Notes: generated by a model not told the origin, from the sequence alone. Positions 48,165-60,879 are shown, numbered from the stretch's first letter. The stretch is 64,000 nt of DNA from Mercenaria mercenaria (GCF_021730395.1 NC_069362.1:42116501-42180500); one strand, 5' to 3'. Numbers and translations: made by a program.

Positions 48165-50045
48165 TGTAAGCAGCATTCACAGTGCTGTGAACACTAGAAG
48201 ATGGGCAATGTTCAGTAAGCCACATTCACAGTGCCGTGAATAATAGAAGTGAGTAGTGTTCCGTAAGAAGCGTTCACAATGCCGTGAACACTAGAAAATG
48301 AGCAATGTTCAGTAAGCAGCATTCACAGAGCCGTGAAAACTAGAAGATGAGGAATGTTCAGTAAACAGTATTAACAGAGCCGTGAACACTAGCCGATGAA
48401 AAATGTTCAGTTAGCAGGATTTACAGTGCCGTGCCGTGAACAATGTTCAGTAATCAGCATTCAGAGTGCCATGAACACTAGAAGATTAGCAATGTTCAGT
48501 AAGTCATATTCACAGTGCCGTGAACACTAGAAGTGAGCAATATTCAGTAAGAAGCATTCACAGTGCCGTGAGCACTAGATGATGAGCAATGTTCAGTAAG
48601 CCGCATCCAAAGTGCGATGAACACTAGAAGATAAGCAATGTTCAGTAAGCAGCACTCACAGTGCCATGAAGACTAGAAGATGAGCAATTATCAGTAAGCC
48701 GTATTCATATTGCTGAGAACACTAGAAGCGACTTGCGTTCAGTAAGAAGCATTCACTATGTAGTGAACACTAAAAGATAAGCAATGTTCAGTAAGCAGCA
48801 TTCACAGTGAAGGGAATACTTGTAGGTGAGCAATGTTCAGTAAGCCACATTCATAGTGAACACTAGAAGATGAGCAATGTTCAGTAAGCCACATTCACAG
48901 TGCCGTGAACACTAGAAGATGAGGAATGTTCAGTAAGCAGCATTCACAGAGCCGTGAACACTAGCCGATGAGAAATGTTCATTAAGCCGCATTTCCAGTG
49001 TCGTGAACACTACAAGATGAACAATGTTCAGTAAGCAGCATTCAGAGTGATATGAACACTAGAAGTGGGCAATGTTCTGTACCAGTACAAACCTTTTCTC
49101 TGCAAGTAACTGCCAACTTCCCCACATAAATTATAAGAGGTTGAGGACGAATGATATCAGACACAATGTCTTTTATCAAATCGTCATGGAGAACATACGC
49201 CCCGCCCGGGGATCGAACTCGCGACTCCGCGATCCGTAGACGAATGCTCTCCCTACTAAGCTAAGCGGGTGTGCTAAAACGATAGGTAGACGGGTAGACG
49301 GGTAGGTGGACTGGCTGTACTCATCGCTATTACACGGCGCTGAGTTAACAAACAGTAGGGAATCTAGTGGTAGTATATTCATGGCATGCAATGTTCAGCA
49401 AATAGCATTCACAGTGCCATGAACAGTAACAGCTGAGAAATGTTCAGTAAGCCGTATTCACAGTGTCGTAAACACTAGCAAATCAGCAAAGTTCAGCAAA
49501 TAGCATTCACAGTGCCGTGAATACTTACAAATGAACCGCATTCACAGTGCCGTGAACACTAGCATGTGAGAAATGTTCAGTAAGCCGCATTCACAGTGAC
49601 GTAAACACTATCACTTGAGAATTGTTCAGACAGCCGCGTTCACAATGCCGTGAACACTATCATATGATCAATGTTCAGTAAAAAGCAGCATTCACAATGC
49701 CGTGAACACAGTCACGTTAGCAATGCCCAGTAAGCAGCATTCACAATGCCGTGAACACTAGCAGATAAGCAATGTTCTGTAAGCTTATTCATAGTGACAT
49801 GAACACTAGCAAACGAGTAATGTTTAGTAAGCCACATTCACAGTGCCGTGAACACTAGCAGGTGAGAAATGTTCTGTAAGCAGCATTCACGGTGCCGTCA
49901 ATCCTAGCTGGTGAGAAATGTTCTGTAAGCCGCATTCACAGTGACGTAGACACTGGCAAATAAGCTATGTTCAGAAATCAGCGTTTACAGTGTCGTGAAC
50001 ACTGGCAAGTGAGAAATGTTCAGTAAGCCACATTCACAGTGCCGT
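48165..50045. repeat. 48/49-bp palindromic minisatellite, array 1
   Basis: The unit includes atgttcagtaagcagcattc and acagtgccgtgaacactaga. Each unit holds the inverted repeat TTCAC-AGTGCC-GTGAA, extended by TGTTCA/TGAACA. The units are diverged and interrupted at 49081-49388. The array lies 3' of transporter copy 2. Confidence 0.88.
49081..49388 (-). mobile_element. tRNA-derived SINE inserted in minisatellite array 1
   Basis: On the minus strand the head at about 49277 has gcttagcttagtagggagag (A box region) and gagttcgatccccgggcggg (B box). The body gttctccatgacgatttgat continues to a ggtttgtactggt end near 49081. About 110 bp to the right (49278-49388) with gtagacgggtagacgggtag are neither SINE nor array. 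Confidence 0.65.
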
Positions 50046-50565
50046 GGAAAATAATAGTAATAATAATAATATGTGCATTTTTAATTCTGAATCCTATTTT
50101 ATTCACCGATTGCTTGGTTATGTACTATACTATTAGAAACTGAAACTAAAACTGAATAATTTGATTAAACGCCCATTTCTATACAGTGACATGTTCAAAG
50201 GCGTTGTACAAACAACAGCCTTATTCAAACAAAAAGTCATGACTGCATCACTCTTCCTGAGGTTATTTTACCCCCATTGCGAATACCAGTGCTTAATGCC
50301 TTACATGATACGCCCAGACGGCATCGTTTTCATATAATTTATATAACTGTCATATGAAAAATAACCAATTACAATTATTTTCAGTGAAAAATGCGCATTT
50401 GTTTGTTCTAAATCACTAAAAGCAATGTAAAACTTAAGGCAAGTTGTAGTGCTGTGTTTGCCTAGTTTAGATACAGTATAAAGAGTGTTTTATTTATGAT
50501 GCTGTATTTGGCTCGAATGGATATTGCATGAGCCATGTCAATGAAAATGTTATTCGAAGAGTTGA

Positions 50566-51620
50566 TCATGGCAGTTTTTGATACTGGCCGGAATGATGTT
50601 TTCTCTTTTTGAAGATCACATAAATAATAAGCATACTGATTCCGCAGTATACAGTACCCACGGCAGCTATGTAAAATATTAGATTATACGACCCTGTTAC
50701 ATCAACGCTGTAACCACCCAGATATCCACCTATTATATCCCCTGTACCCATTATCACATTAGTTACAGCAACTGTCGTTGGAAAGCTTTCTGACCCTCGA
50801 AGCTCCAGTTGCAAAGACGGTAGAAATACTATAACTATACTAGCTGATAAGCCTCGGAGTATCATCGACAAGAACATTCCCCAGTATACTGGCGAGGCAA
50901 TAACGCCAATATGGGCTACAGCCCAGAGGATAAATCCGTAACACATGTGTATTTCCGGTCGTGTATTTGAATAAAATTTCAAAAATACGGCATACATAAT
51001 TCTGCCAGCAAATCCAAATATTCCGTTAAGAGAGAGCAAAGTTGCGCCCGACTGGACTCCAAAGCCTTTAAGAACAGCGACGTCCACAACGAACCATAGT
51101 TCAACCGGACCAAATGTTACAAATATAAATGATGACACCATGTAGACCATGAAGGCACTGTCGGTCAAAAAGCTCGCAACAGACGTCGTATCGCCTTTGG
51201 TCTTGGTTTCCCTTCCAGTTTGAAAATATCTTTTGGAAAAATGAATAATTATTCCACATGGAATGCTGTTTAGATACGCTAGGGCACTCAAAATTAGCAA
51301 ACATCCACTCCATGAATATGCTTCGATTAAAGCGTCAGCAATGTATGGCATTGCAGTCTGTCCAATTGTAGAACCCAATGTCAGAATACCAAGAGCAAAT
51401 TTTCTGTTATTAACAAACGTCCAGTTGATAACTATTGATGAAACGAGGATATTAACACTTGCAAATAAAGCCGTGACAACTCCTACAAGGGCAATAACTG
51501 TGCCAATATCACTTGCCAGACTCCCACAAGCCATTGCAACAGCAGCAAAGGCAGCAGCTGCCATTACGCATGCGCCAGTGTCGTACTTTGTTACGATATT
51601 TCTGAAGAGAAGTCCACCGC
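50566..51620 (-). CDS. Transporter copy 2, exon 2
   Basis: This 1055-nt exon has acceptor tttctag. It opens with GGLLFRNIVTKYDTG and carries TM2 to TM12, ending HHSGQYQKLP and a stop. It contains GIFGFAGRIMYAVF at TM8, where MCT1 has the Asp-Arg pair. A CATA microsatellite at 51720-51742 lies in the 518-bp intron. Confidence 0.85.
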
Positions 51621-52490
51621 CTAGAAATAAACGGAAATACATGACAGAAACTGTTTGCTTTCATTTTACTACCTCGCCGTTTTTGTGTGACATCATTTAA
51701 GAAAGTCAGGAAAAACATATATACATACATACATACATACATTTTCTTAAACACAAACGTACTTTTCTATTCAAGTGTGACCATTTTAGATATAAAATAG
51801 AATTGTCTGCCTTATTTTGTCTTATTGTTGCTTTGTCGCAATTTTGACTTGTCTAAATCTTTCCAACAGTGTATAATTGTAAAAAATATCAAATCAATTT
51901 ATAAGTATTATGTAATCTTGGATTTGAAATTCTTGCGTCATTTTTAATTTCAAAAAAAAAAAAAAAAAAAAAATGTCATACTTGATTACAATAAAATATG
52001 AGATTCAAGGGCACGATTTTTGTGTAGAATTATATCTATGGTTGTTGTTGTTGGTTCTGAACAAATGCCCGAGCGGAAACTTACTCCTTAGAGATTAACC
52101 ATTCGGAACTGCTTGGTGATTAAATAAAATACTAGTACCTAATGTAATGCCCATGTACAATCCTTGAACAAGTGCCGCCTCTGATCGTAGACACTGGAAT
52201 GCCGATATCAGCTCCACATAAACAACCCCGAGAGCAGAAGCCATTCCAAAACTCGACAAACTCATATACATGCAAGCCGCCATTACTATTACCCCACGTG
52301 ATCTTGGCGCGTGTATCTTCCCTCCATTTTGGGTATCTCCATCAACACTTTCGCTTGAAAGCGTCGAATTTGACAAAACTTTCCTCGATTTATTCCCTGA
52401 CAGAAGAAAAGAAGCTTCGGTTTCCCGTTCGTAGCTGGCATATGTAAAAGACACTTCAATGTCACTATTATCTTCAACAACTAAAGGCAT
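50566..52490 (-). CDS. SLC16/MCT-like 12-TM transporter, copy 2, intact
   Basis: Predicted plasma-membrane major-facilitator transporter of the monocarboxylate-transporter-like group; the substrate is unknown. Exons 52139-52490 and 50566-51620 join phase 1 to give 468 residues, the usual MCT length. A polar N-tail of about 65 residues is followed by six TM segments, a charged central loop (SKRYFQTGRETKTKGD), six more TM segments and a short basic C-tail. Family features are GVVYVELISAFQCLRSEAA after TM1, and YSWSGCLLILSALAYLN at TM5-6. The MCT1-type TM1 Lys is Ser here, and the TM8 Asp of the Asp-Arg pair is Gly. A minus-strand AATAAA is at 50489-50494. The upstream region is shared with copies 1 and 3. 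Confidence 0.85.
52139..52490 (-). CDS. Transporter copy 2, exon 1
   Basis: This 352-nt exon has donor GTACTAGT. It encodes the N-tail MPLVVEDNSDIEVSFTYA and TM1 (GVIVMAACMYMSLSSFGMAS) through GLYMGITLG. The start is chosen because all three paralogues share MPLVVED and lose similarity before it. Confidence 0.85.
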
Positions 52491-52499
52491 TATGAATTA

Positions 52500-52975
52500 C
52501 TATGATGTCTCGATGAATCACAGAAATACATCCAAATTAGTGAGAAATAGTCTTAAATCCATGATATGTTACTTTGTTTTAAAGAAGCTGTTTAAAGTTT
52601 TTCATTATGATTTAATAAGATGTACTGGATAGTGTTCTCATTCATTTCAAAATTACCATGATAACATATTTGAGAGTGTCTTTGAATAGAAAACGTGATT
52701 AATCAAGATATTTATAAAATCATGCTATGCAGTAACAATACAGTTACTACTATGTCTTGCCCTGTGCACACATCAACTACAAAACGATGATGCATATTCA
52801 GTTAACGCAGCACTTTTAAACTTTACACACATATTTAGAAAAATATCTATTGGTAAGTGGATGTGAAAATTACAGAAAATGATCAAATTATGGATCACAT
52901 CATTTTGTTTATTCTAATACATTTGTCGGTTGTGAATTAGTCTCATAATGCGATTTAATAAATAAAATTCATTTA
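52500..52975 (-). promoter_or_regulatory. Conserved upstream region of transporter copy 2
   Basis: About 330-450 bp match the region upstream of copy 3 (61790-62240) at high identity and copy 1 more weakly. Its far edge is the mariner insertion at about 52976. Confidence 0.45.
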
Positions 52976-54266
52976 CAAGAGGGTCCTGCAAAAAGTTCTG
53001 TTACTAATGGGCTTCAGTAGTTTTATCCCAGATATTTTTAAAACGCTTCAATGCACTTCCAAGAACGGTGTGTCCAGTTGCTAACGATATCCGTTTATTT
53101 CGTACAAGTTGCTTTTCAAATGTCCGAGTTGTTTGAAATTGAAGTACATGCAGTCATATACACTAACCAATTTACTTGTCACATTGTAATATGAACGAAA
53201 AGTGCATTAGGCTTGATATAGATTCAAAGCAGATATTTCATGAACTTCGTGGTACATGTGGACCTCAGGCAATTTCAGTGCGCACAGGTTTTAGGCGGGT
53301 TAAAGCTTTAAAAGCTGGAACATTATTTGTCGAAAGTGATATCCGTTCTGGTAGGCCTAAAACCTCTGTTACAAAGGCAAACATCGCTGCTGTAAAGGGT
53401 ATGGTTGAACAGGATGCACGATTATCGGTGAAAGATATAGCCAGTTGTACTGGAATATCAGAAGGCAATGTGCAAACAATTCTGAAAAAGTGTTTGCGCT
53501 AGGTGGGTACCTCATTTGCTCACCGAGGAGCAAAAGAACAACGCGTTAATGTGCCCGGGAACTTCTGAAAACCTACAAAGGCTGTAATAGTCGTGTTATT
53601 TCTAACTTGCTAACAGGTGACGAAACCTGGGTGCACATGTTTGAGCCACAGAAAAGGGCTGATAATAAGCAATGGAAGTGAAATTATCAAAAATGCCAAT
53701 GTACATATTGCCAAGAAAACCATTAGTTGGAAGAAGATGTTGTACGCAATTTTCTTCAATTTTAGTGGGCCAGTCATTCAACTGGACGATCCTACAAGAA
53801 ATATGTACTGAAGAAAGTGAAAAGGTTTTACAATAAAAAACTCCAAGCAAAGGATTGCTAGGAGTTCATCTTATACACGACAGTGCCTTTTTGAGGCTTC
53901 TGAAAAGGTGGGAGTTGTAAACCATCCACCTTACCTTATTCACCTTACCTGAATCCCTGCAATATTTTTGATTTCCAAGGCTTAAGAAAATTGCTTTCAA
54001 GAAAGAAATATAAGTCCAGAAGTTCTCTTGGCAGCGCCATTCATCAGTATGTTAAACAGATCTATGCCAACAGAAGACTATTTATGTGCTTTTCGCGAAT
54101 GGGTTAAAAGGTTACAATAGCGTGTTTCGGTAAAAGGGGAATACTTTGATGATTTGTAATAAAAATAATTTTAAGAAATCTGAACCCAATGACAAAATGA
54201 TTTTAATAAAACGTAGAACTTAAGAAATCCAAACCCAATGATAAATTTTTTGCAGGACCCTCGTGT
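52976..54266 (+). mobile_element. Decayed mariner transposon A
   Basis: The ends gagggtcctgcaaaaa and its inverse (ttttttgcaggaccctc) mark TIRs with TA outside. The first 108 codons (53176-53502) keep the paired-type HTH: LDIDSKQIFHELRG, IRSGRPKTSVTK and DARLSVKDIASCTGISEG. Beyond a stop, LLTGDETWVHMFEP carries the first catalytic Asp in another frame. The later region is frameshifted, and the YSPDLAPCD-like block reads YSPYLNPCN. No complete transposase frame remains. Confidence 0.85.
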
Positions 54267-55062
54267 AAGTTACTCGGTCAAATTTTCTCGCTCGACAGAA
54301 TCTGTTTTTTTTTTTCAGAAAAAAACAGCCTTGACAGCTAAGGACGAACTGTATTAAGACGTCATCGCACAGACAAAACACAACTGTGATCATAAATACA
54401 TGGGCGTGTTTGATGTATGCGTGAAACCCGAACACTTAAAACATTTAAATGTACTTGATACATAAATGTAAACTGGTACATCGCGGTTATCTCAGACTGA
54501 GAAAATAACAATCTACATTTGGCAATGATTTAGTCATACTAAACTAGAAAACCTCTTACACTGTAATTATGACCTGTTCTTATTTGGAACCTTTGTCAAA
54601 GATCTATGACCACAGTTTAAATAAAAATTAGCTAAGCAAAACCAAAAATATCCGGGCCCATTCTCTGCCAGCCTATTATCCTTTGTGTGAAAATGTAAAA
54701 TTCACAGTTTTCTTCTCATTCGAGCTTATGTAATTAGTAACTTTTTTCAGCGAAATGATAAACGCATCGATCGGCATGTCGTTACAGTGTACAATGTAGT
54801 TTTGTGAGATTTATAGGCATTGTTCTAGTTGTTGTAACATTCATGTCTGAGTATCAAAATATTTTGAAATCTTTTAAAATAGCTCAAAACTGTGAAGAGT
54901 AAGATCGCAATAAAAGTTTTATTTACCTTTAGTAGACTGCATTGGAGTACTAATGTCGCTCGATCATATTCCGAAAAATGTATACACATTATTGATTGCA
55001 TTAGTCTTTCGTGAAAATTGAATTCATAAACAAATCTATGACTGTTTATTAGCTATTTTCAC
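54267..55062. other. Duplicated unique sequence between mariner A and array 2
   Basis: 54267-54700 matches 63113-63500 closely (for example cagccttgacagctaaggac and aaaacacaactgt). About 355 bp more, up to 55060, have no counterpart in the second unit. No gene is recognised. Confidence 0.5.
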
Positions 55063-57530
55063 GCAATTCACAGTGCCGTGATAACTAGCAGGTGAGAAAT
55101 GTTAACTAAGCCGCATTCACAGTGCCGTGAACAGTAGAAGATGAGCAATGTTTAGTAAGAAGCATTTACAGTGCCGTGAGCGCTAGGAGATGAGAAATAT
55201 TCAGAAAGCAGAGCAGCATTTACAGTGTCGTGAACACTAGAAAATGAGCAATGTTTAGTAAGAAGCATTCACAGCGCCGTGTACACTATCAGATGAGCAA
55301 TGTTCAGTAAGCAGCATCCACAGTACCGTGAACACTTGAATATGAGCAAAGTTCAGTAAGAAGCTTTCAGAGTGCCGTGAACACTAGAAGACGAGTAATG
55401 TTCAGTAAGCAGGATACAGAGTGCTGTGAACACTAGAAGATGAGCAATGTTCAAAAAGAAGAATACACAGTGCCGTGAACACTAGAAGATGAGCATGTTC
55501 AGTAAGTAACATTCACAGTGCCGTGAACACTAGAAGACGAGCATGTTCAGTAAGTAACATTCACAGTGCCGTGAACACTAGAAGACGAGCATGTTCAGTA
55601 AGTAACATTCACAGTGCCGTGAACACTAGAAGACGAGCATGTTCAGTAAGTAACATTCACAGTGCCGTGAACACTAGAAGACGAGCATGTTCAGTAAGTA
55701 ACATTCACAGTGCCGTCAACACTAGAAGATGAGCAATGTTCAGTAATGTAGCATTCACTAGCAAATAAGCAATGTTCAGTAAGCCGCATGCACAGTGTAG
55801 TGAACACTTCAAGATAAGCAATGTTCAGTAAGCCGCATTCACAGTGTCGCGACTAGAAGATGAGCAACGTTCAGTTAGAAGCATTCATAGTGCCGTGAAC
55901 AATAGCAGATGAGCAATGTTCAGTAAGTATCATTCACAGTGTCATGAACACTAGAAGATGATCAAAGTTCAGTAAGCAGCATTCAGAGTGCCGTGAACAC
56001 TAACAAATGAACAATATTCAGTAAGAAGCATACAGAGTGTCGTGAACACTAACAAATGATCAATGTTCAGTAAGCCGCATTCAGAGTACCGTTAACACTA
56101 GAAAATGAGCAATGGTCGTAAGCAGCATTCAGAGTGCCGAGAACACTAGTAGATGAGCAATATTCAGTAAGAAGTATTCACAGTGCCGTGAACACTAGCA
56201 GATGAGCAATGTTCAGTAAGCCGCATTCAGAGTGCCGTGAACAATAGAAGATGAGCAATGTTTAGTAAGTATCATTCACAGTGCCGTGAACACTAGAATA
56301 TGAGCAATGGTCAGTAAGCATCATCCAGAGTGCCGTGAGCACTAGCAAATGAGCAATGTTCAGTAAGAAGCATTCAGAGTGTCGTGAACACTAGAAGATG
56401 AGCAATGTTCAGTAAGTATCATTCACAGTGTCGTGAACACTAGAAGATAATCAATGTTCAGTAAGCCGCATTCAGATTGCCGTGAACACTAAACGATGAG
56501 CAATGATCATTAAGCAGCATTCTGAGTGCCGTGAATACTTGCAAATAAGCAATATTCAGTGAGAAGCATTCAGAGTTCCGTGAACACTAGAAGATGATCA
56601 ATGTTTATTAAGCCGCATTCAGAGTGCCGTGAACACTAGAAAATGAGCAACGTTCAGTAAGAAGCATTCAGAGTGCTGTGAACACTAGCAAATGATCAAT
56701 GTTCAGTTAGAAGCATTGAAAGTGCGGTGAACAATAGAAGATGATCAATGTTCAGAAAGTATCATTCACAGTGTCCTGAACACAAGACGATGGTCAATTT
56801 CAGTAAGACGCATTCAAAGTGCAGTGAACACTAGAAGATGAGCAGTGATCAGTAAGCAGCATCCAGAGTGCCGTGAACACTAGCAAATGATCAATGCTCA
56901 GTAAGAAGCATTCAGAGTGTCGTGAACACTAGAAGATGATCAATGTTCAGTAAGCATTATTCAGAATGTCGTGAACACTAGGAAATGAGCAATGTTCAGG
57001 AAGAAGCATTCAGAGTGTCGTGAACACTAGCCTATGAGCAATGTTCAGTAAGAAGCATTCAGAGTGCCGTGAACACTAGAAGACGAGCTATGTTCAGTAA
57101 GCATCATTCAGAGTGCCGTGAACACCAGCAAATGAGCAGTATTCAGTAAGAAGCATTTACAATGCCGTGAACAATAGAAGATGAGCAATGTTCAGTAAGC
57201 AGCATTCAGAGTGTCGTGAACACTTGAAGATGAGCAATGTTCAGTAAGAAGCATTCAGAGTACCATGAACACTAGAAGATAAGCCATGTTCAGTAAGCAG
57301 CACATACAGTGCCATGAACACTAGAAAATGAGCAATATTCAGCAAGACGCATTCAGAGTGTCGTGAACACTACAAGTTGAGCAATGTTCAATAAGCAGCA
57401 CTTACAGTGCCGTGAATCATGAAAAATGAGCAATGTCCAGTAAGAAGTATTCAGAGTGCCGTGAACACTAGCAAATGTGGAATGTTCAGTAAGAAGAATT
57501 CACAGTGAACACTAGCAGATGAGCAAATAT
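55063..57530. repeat. 48/49-bp palindromic minisatellite, array 2
   Basis: Roughly 50 units of the same family as 48165-50045. Most are diverged, but units at about 55480-55720 are identical 48-bp copies, which keeps an accidental frame open there. The array lies 3' of transporter copy 3. Confidence 0.88.
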
Positions 57531-58160
57531 ATACTATTGCGACGTCAGAACTCATCGACGAGTGTAGTAGTGTCCGACACCAGGGTGATTATTTTTTCAC
57601 TTTTGAAGAAACGTATCGTAATTTACATAGCATGCAGTTTTTCTTTAGTCTTTGGGACACATAAGACTTTGAAATATTCATTTCATTTTTAAAATAATTA
57701 TTATGAATACACACAGTCTTATGATCACGTCTCTAATCTATGTAAAAATGAAAGAACAAAGTTACTAGTACCTGAGACACTATACATGTACTGTACATTT
57801 TAATGCCTTTTCTTTCATCAAGAGGTGTAAAATGTACGGGACATTCCATGTGTTGAAAGAACATGTATCAACAAAGAGAAAAAAAAGCAAATAATTATGT
57901 GCATTTTTAATTCTGAATATTTTCACTGATTCCTTAGTTATGTACTCCAAAATGGGTCATATATTATTAGGATCGTTTTCGTACAATTTATATAACTGCC
58001 ATATGAACAATAACCAATTTCAATTATTTTCAGTGAAAAATGATACTTAAATAACAGACAGAAGGACAGAAATTCGCACTTTTGTTCTCAACCACTATAA
58101 GCAATGTAAAACATAAGGGACGTTGTAGTGCTGTGTTCGCCTAGATCAAATGTTACAACA
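57531..58160. other. 3' flank of transporter copy 3
   Basis: 57545-57690 is the inverted counterpart of 37420-37600 (tgtccgacacc, cacttttgaagaaa), and 57895-58160 matches 50070-50480. No gene is recognised. Confidence 0.5.
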
Positions 58161-58246
58161 TTAACTTTATTTGGAATGCTGCATTCGGCTCGAGTGGATA
58201 TTGCATGACACGGGTCAATGAAAACGTTATTCGAAGAGTCTGTTGA

Positions 58247-59301
58247 TCATGGTAGATTTTGATACTGGCCGGAATGACGTTTTCTCCTTTTGAAGATCAC
58301 ATAAATAATAAGCATACTGATTCCGCAGTATACAGTACCCACGGCAGCTATGTAGAATATTAGATTATACGACCCTGTTACATCAACGCTGTACCCGCCC
58401 AGATATCCACCTACTATATCCCCTATACCCATTATCATATATGATATAGCAACTGTCGTTGGAAAGTTTTCTGACCCTCGAAGCTCCAGTTGCAAAGATG
58501 GTATAAATACTATAACTACACTGGCTGATAAGCCTCGGAGTGTCATCGACAAGAACATTCCCCAGTAAACTGGCGAGGCAATTACACCGAGGTGGGCAAC
58601 AGCCCAAATGATAAACCCGTAACACATGTGTATTTCCGGTCGAGTATTTGGATAAAATTTCAAAAATATGACAGACATAATTCTGCCGGAAAATCCAAAT
58701 ATTCCGTTAAGAGAGAGCAAAGTTGCGCCCGACTGAACCCCAAAGCCTTTAAGAACAGCGACGTCCACAACGAACCATAGTTCAACCGGACCAAATGTTA
58801 TAAATATAAATGATGACACCATGTAGACCATGAAAGCACTGTCAGTGAAAAAGCTCGCAACAGACGTGCTATCGCCTTTAGTGTCGGCTTTCCCTCCTGT
58901 ATGAAAATATCTTTTGGAAAAATGAATAATTAATCCACATGGAATGCTGTTTAGATACGCAAGAGCACTCAAAATTAGCAAACATCCACTCCATGAATAT
59001 GCTTCGACTAAAGCATCAACAATGTATGGCATAGCAGTCTGTCCAATGGCAGAGCCCAATGTCAAAATACCGAGGGCAAATTTACTGTTGTTAACAAATG
59101 TCCAGTTGATAACTATTGACGAAGTGAGGATATCAACACTTGCAAATAAAGCCGTGACAACTCCTACAAGGGCAATAACTGTGCTAATGTCACCTGCCAT
59201 ACTCCCAAAAGCCATTGCAATGGCAGCGGCGATGGAAGCTGCCATTACGCATGCGCCAGTGTCATACTTTGTGATGACCTTTCTGCAGAAAAGTCCACCA
59301 C
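58247..59301 (-). CDS. Transporter copy 3, exon 2
   Basis: This 1055-nt exon has acceptor tttctag. Its length equals copy 2 exon 2 exactly, with no frame change, and it encodes TM2-TM12. GGLFCRKVITKYDTG opens it. Confidence 0.85.
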
Positions 59302-60870
59302 CTAGAAATAAATACTAAACTTTAACAGAAGCCATTTATATTTATCTTACTACGTAGGCATTGTAACTAAAAATACAAACTTTAAGTAGGAACTATCTAT
59401 TTTAGATGTATGTGTAGCTAACTGCATCAAAGTACGTAGACTGAAAACATTATTGAAATATTATTTTCTGAAAAGTGTTATTTGAGCTGAAAAAATGATC
59501 CCGAGGAAAATATTTGGAAAAAATAGAGACAACTCTTCTAAGACTTTATAGTAATTTTAGATGGCTATTGACCTAGTACCTCATGCAAACTATGCACTTT
59601 TTACCTCTAGGCAGGGAACAAGCATGCATAATTGCCACAAGTATTAGCAATCTGAATAGAAAATTATGTAAAGATCAAATAACTTCATGCCCTATGGAAA
59701 GTGTGACATTTTCTGTGGTGAAATCTGTCAGCAAACAGACGATTTTTTGAAAAGTCAAAACCCACAGAATTTCACAAGGAAAAATATGTTGAAATAGCTA
59801 CTGCTGGAAAGAGAACAATCTCTACTACCCATATATATGCGTCAAAGTATGGGGAAATATCTAGAAATATGAGAAAATCAAAGAAATCAATTTCAGGACT
59901 GTTGAATTCATGACTGTCTTATGCATAGCATTTAACATAGATAGGTTACTTTTCCATTGCACTGGTATATTAACATGAACAGGATAAGGATTAACAAACG
60001 TTGTTCACTCAACAATTTCACTATATAAACAAATTGTTTCCATTGTGGAAAGAGAGCTTAGAGTAAGTCTGTATACTACGTCACATTTTTGTATGACGTA
60101 TCATTTACGAAAGTCAGAAAAACTCTACATACATACATACATACATACATACATACGTTTTCTTAAACGCAAATGAATTTTGCTATAGAATTGTCTGCTT
60201 TACATTACTCTGTCTTATTATTGTTTTGTTGTCGCAAAATTCGCCAATTTTGACTTGTCTAAATCTTTCCTACAATGGATTGTACGAAATTTTCAATTTA
60301 CTAGTATTTTGCAATCTTGGGATTCTTTTAAGAAATTTCAAACAACTGTTTCTGAAAGATCTAAATTACAATAAAATATTAGATTCGAGTGCCGGATTTT
60401 TGTGTAGAAATATACCTATGGTTATTGTTGTTGATTTTAAACAAATGCTGGAGCGGAAATTTACTCCTTAGAGATTGACCATTCAGAACTGCTTGGTGAT
60501 TAAATAAGATACTAGTACCTAATGTAAATCCCATGTACAAGCCCTGAACAAGTGCTGCCTCTGATCGTAGACACTGGAATGCCGATATCAGCTCCACATA
60601 AACAACCCCGAGAGCAGAAGACATTCCAAAACTCGACATGCTCATATACATACAAGCCGCCATTACCATTACACCATGTGATCTTGGCGCGTGCATCTTC
60701 CCTCCATTTGTGGTATCTCCATCAACACTCTCGTTTGAAAGCGTCGAATTTGACAAATTTTTTCTCGATTTATTCCCTGATAGACGAAAAGAAGCTTCGG
60801 TTTCCCGTTCGTAGCTGGCATATGTAAAATACACTTCGATGTCACTATTATCTTCAACAACTAAAGGCAT
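58247..60870 (-). CDS. SLC16/MCT-like 12-TM transporter, copy 3, intact
   Basis: Exons 60519-60870 and 58247-59301 join phase 1 to give 468 residues, the same architecture as copy 2 and over 90 percent identical by eye. TM1 begins near residue 67 (GVMVMAACMYMSMSSFGMSS). The central loop reads SKRYFHTGGKADTKGDSTS. TM8 has NGIFGFSGRIMSVIF, with Gly about residue 320 in place of the MCT1 Asp and Arg about 324 retained. The C-tail is RRKRHSGQYQNLP. A minus-strand AATAAA lies at 58166-58171. The intron (1217 bp) is longer than copy 2's because of a probable insertion, and a second insertion lies directly 5' of the ATG. Function beyond MCT-like transport is not assignable. Confidence 0.85.
59356..60081. 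mobile_element. Probable insertion in the intron of transporter copy 3
   Basis: Copy 2's intron lacks this stretch. tactacgt occurs at 59348-59355 and 60074-60081, as an 8-bp target duplication would. No clear TIRs or coding frame were seen, so a deletion in copy 2 cannot be excluded. Confidence 0.45.
60126..60158. repeat. CATA microsatellite
   Basis: About eight catacata-type units; the homologous tract in copy 2 (51720-51742) is shorter. Confidence 0.8.
60519..60870 (-). CDS. Transporter copy 3, exon 1
   Basis: This 352-nt exon has donor GTACTAGT. An in-frame Met 22 codons further upstream (60936) would add MLNVQILKGYLCKFNVIELE, but that sequence belongs to the inserted element, so MPLVVED at 60870 is preferred. 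Confidence 0.82.
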
Positions 60871-60879
60871 TATGAACTC

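Noticed and set aside
55523-55732. Open frame of repeated NTRRRACSVSNIHSAV
   Set aside because: It is produced by identical 48-bp (divisible by three) minisatellite units. It has no start context or domain and is part of a non-coding array.
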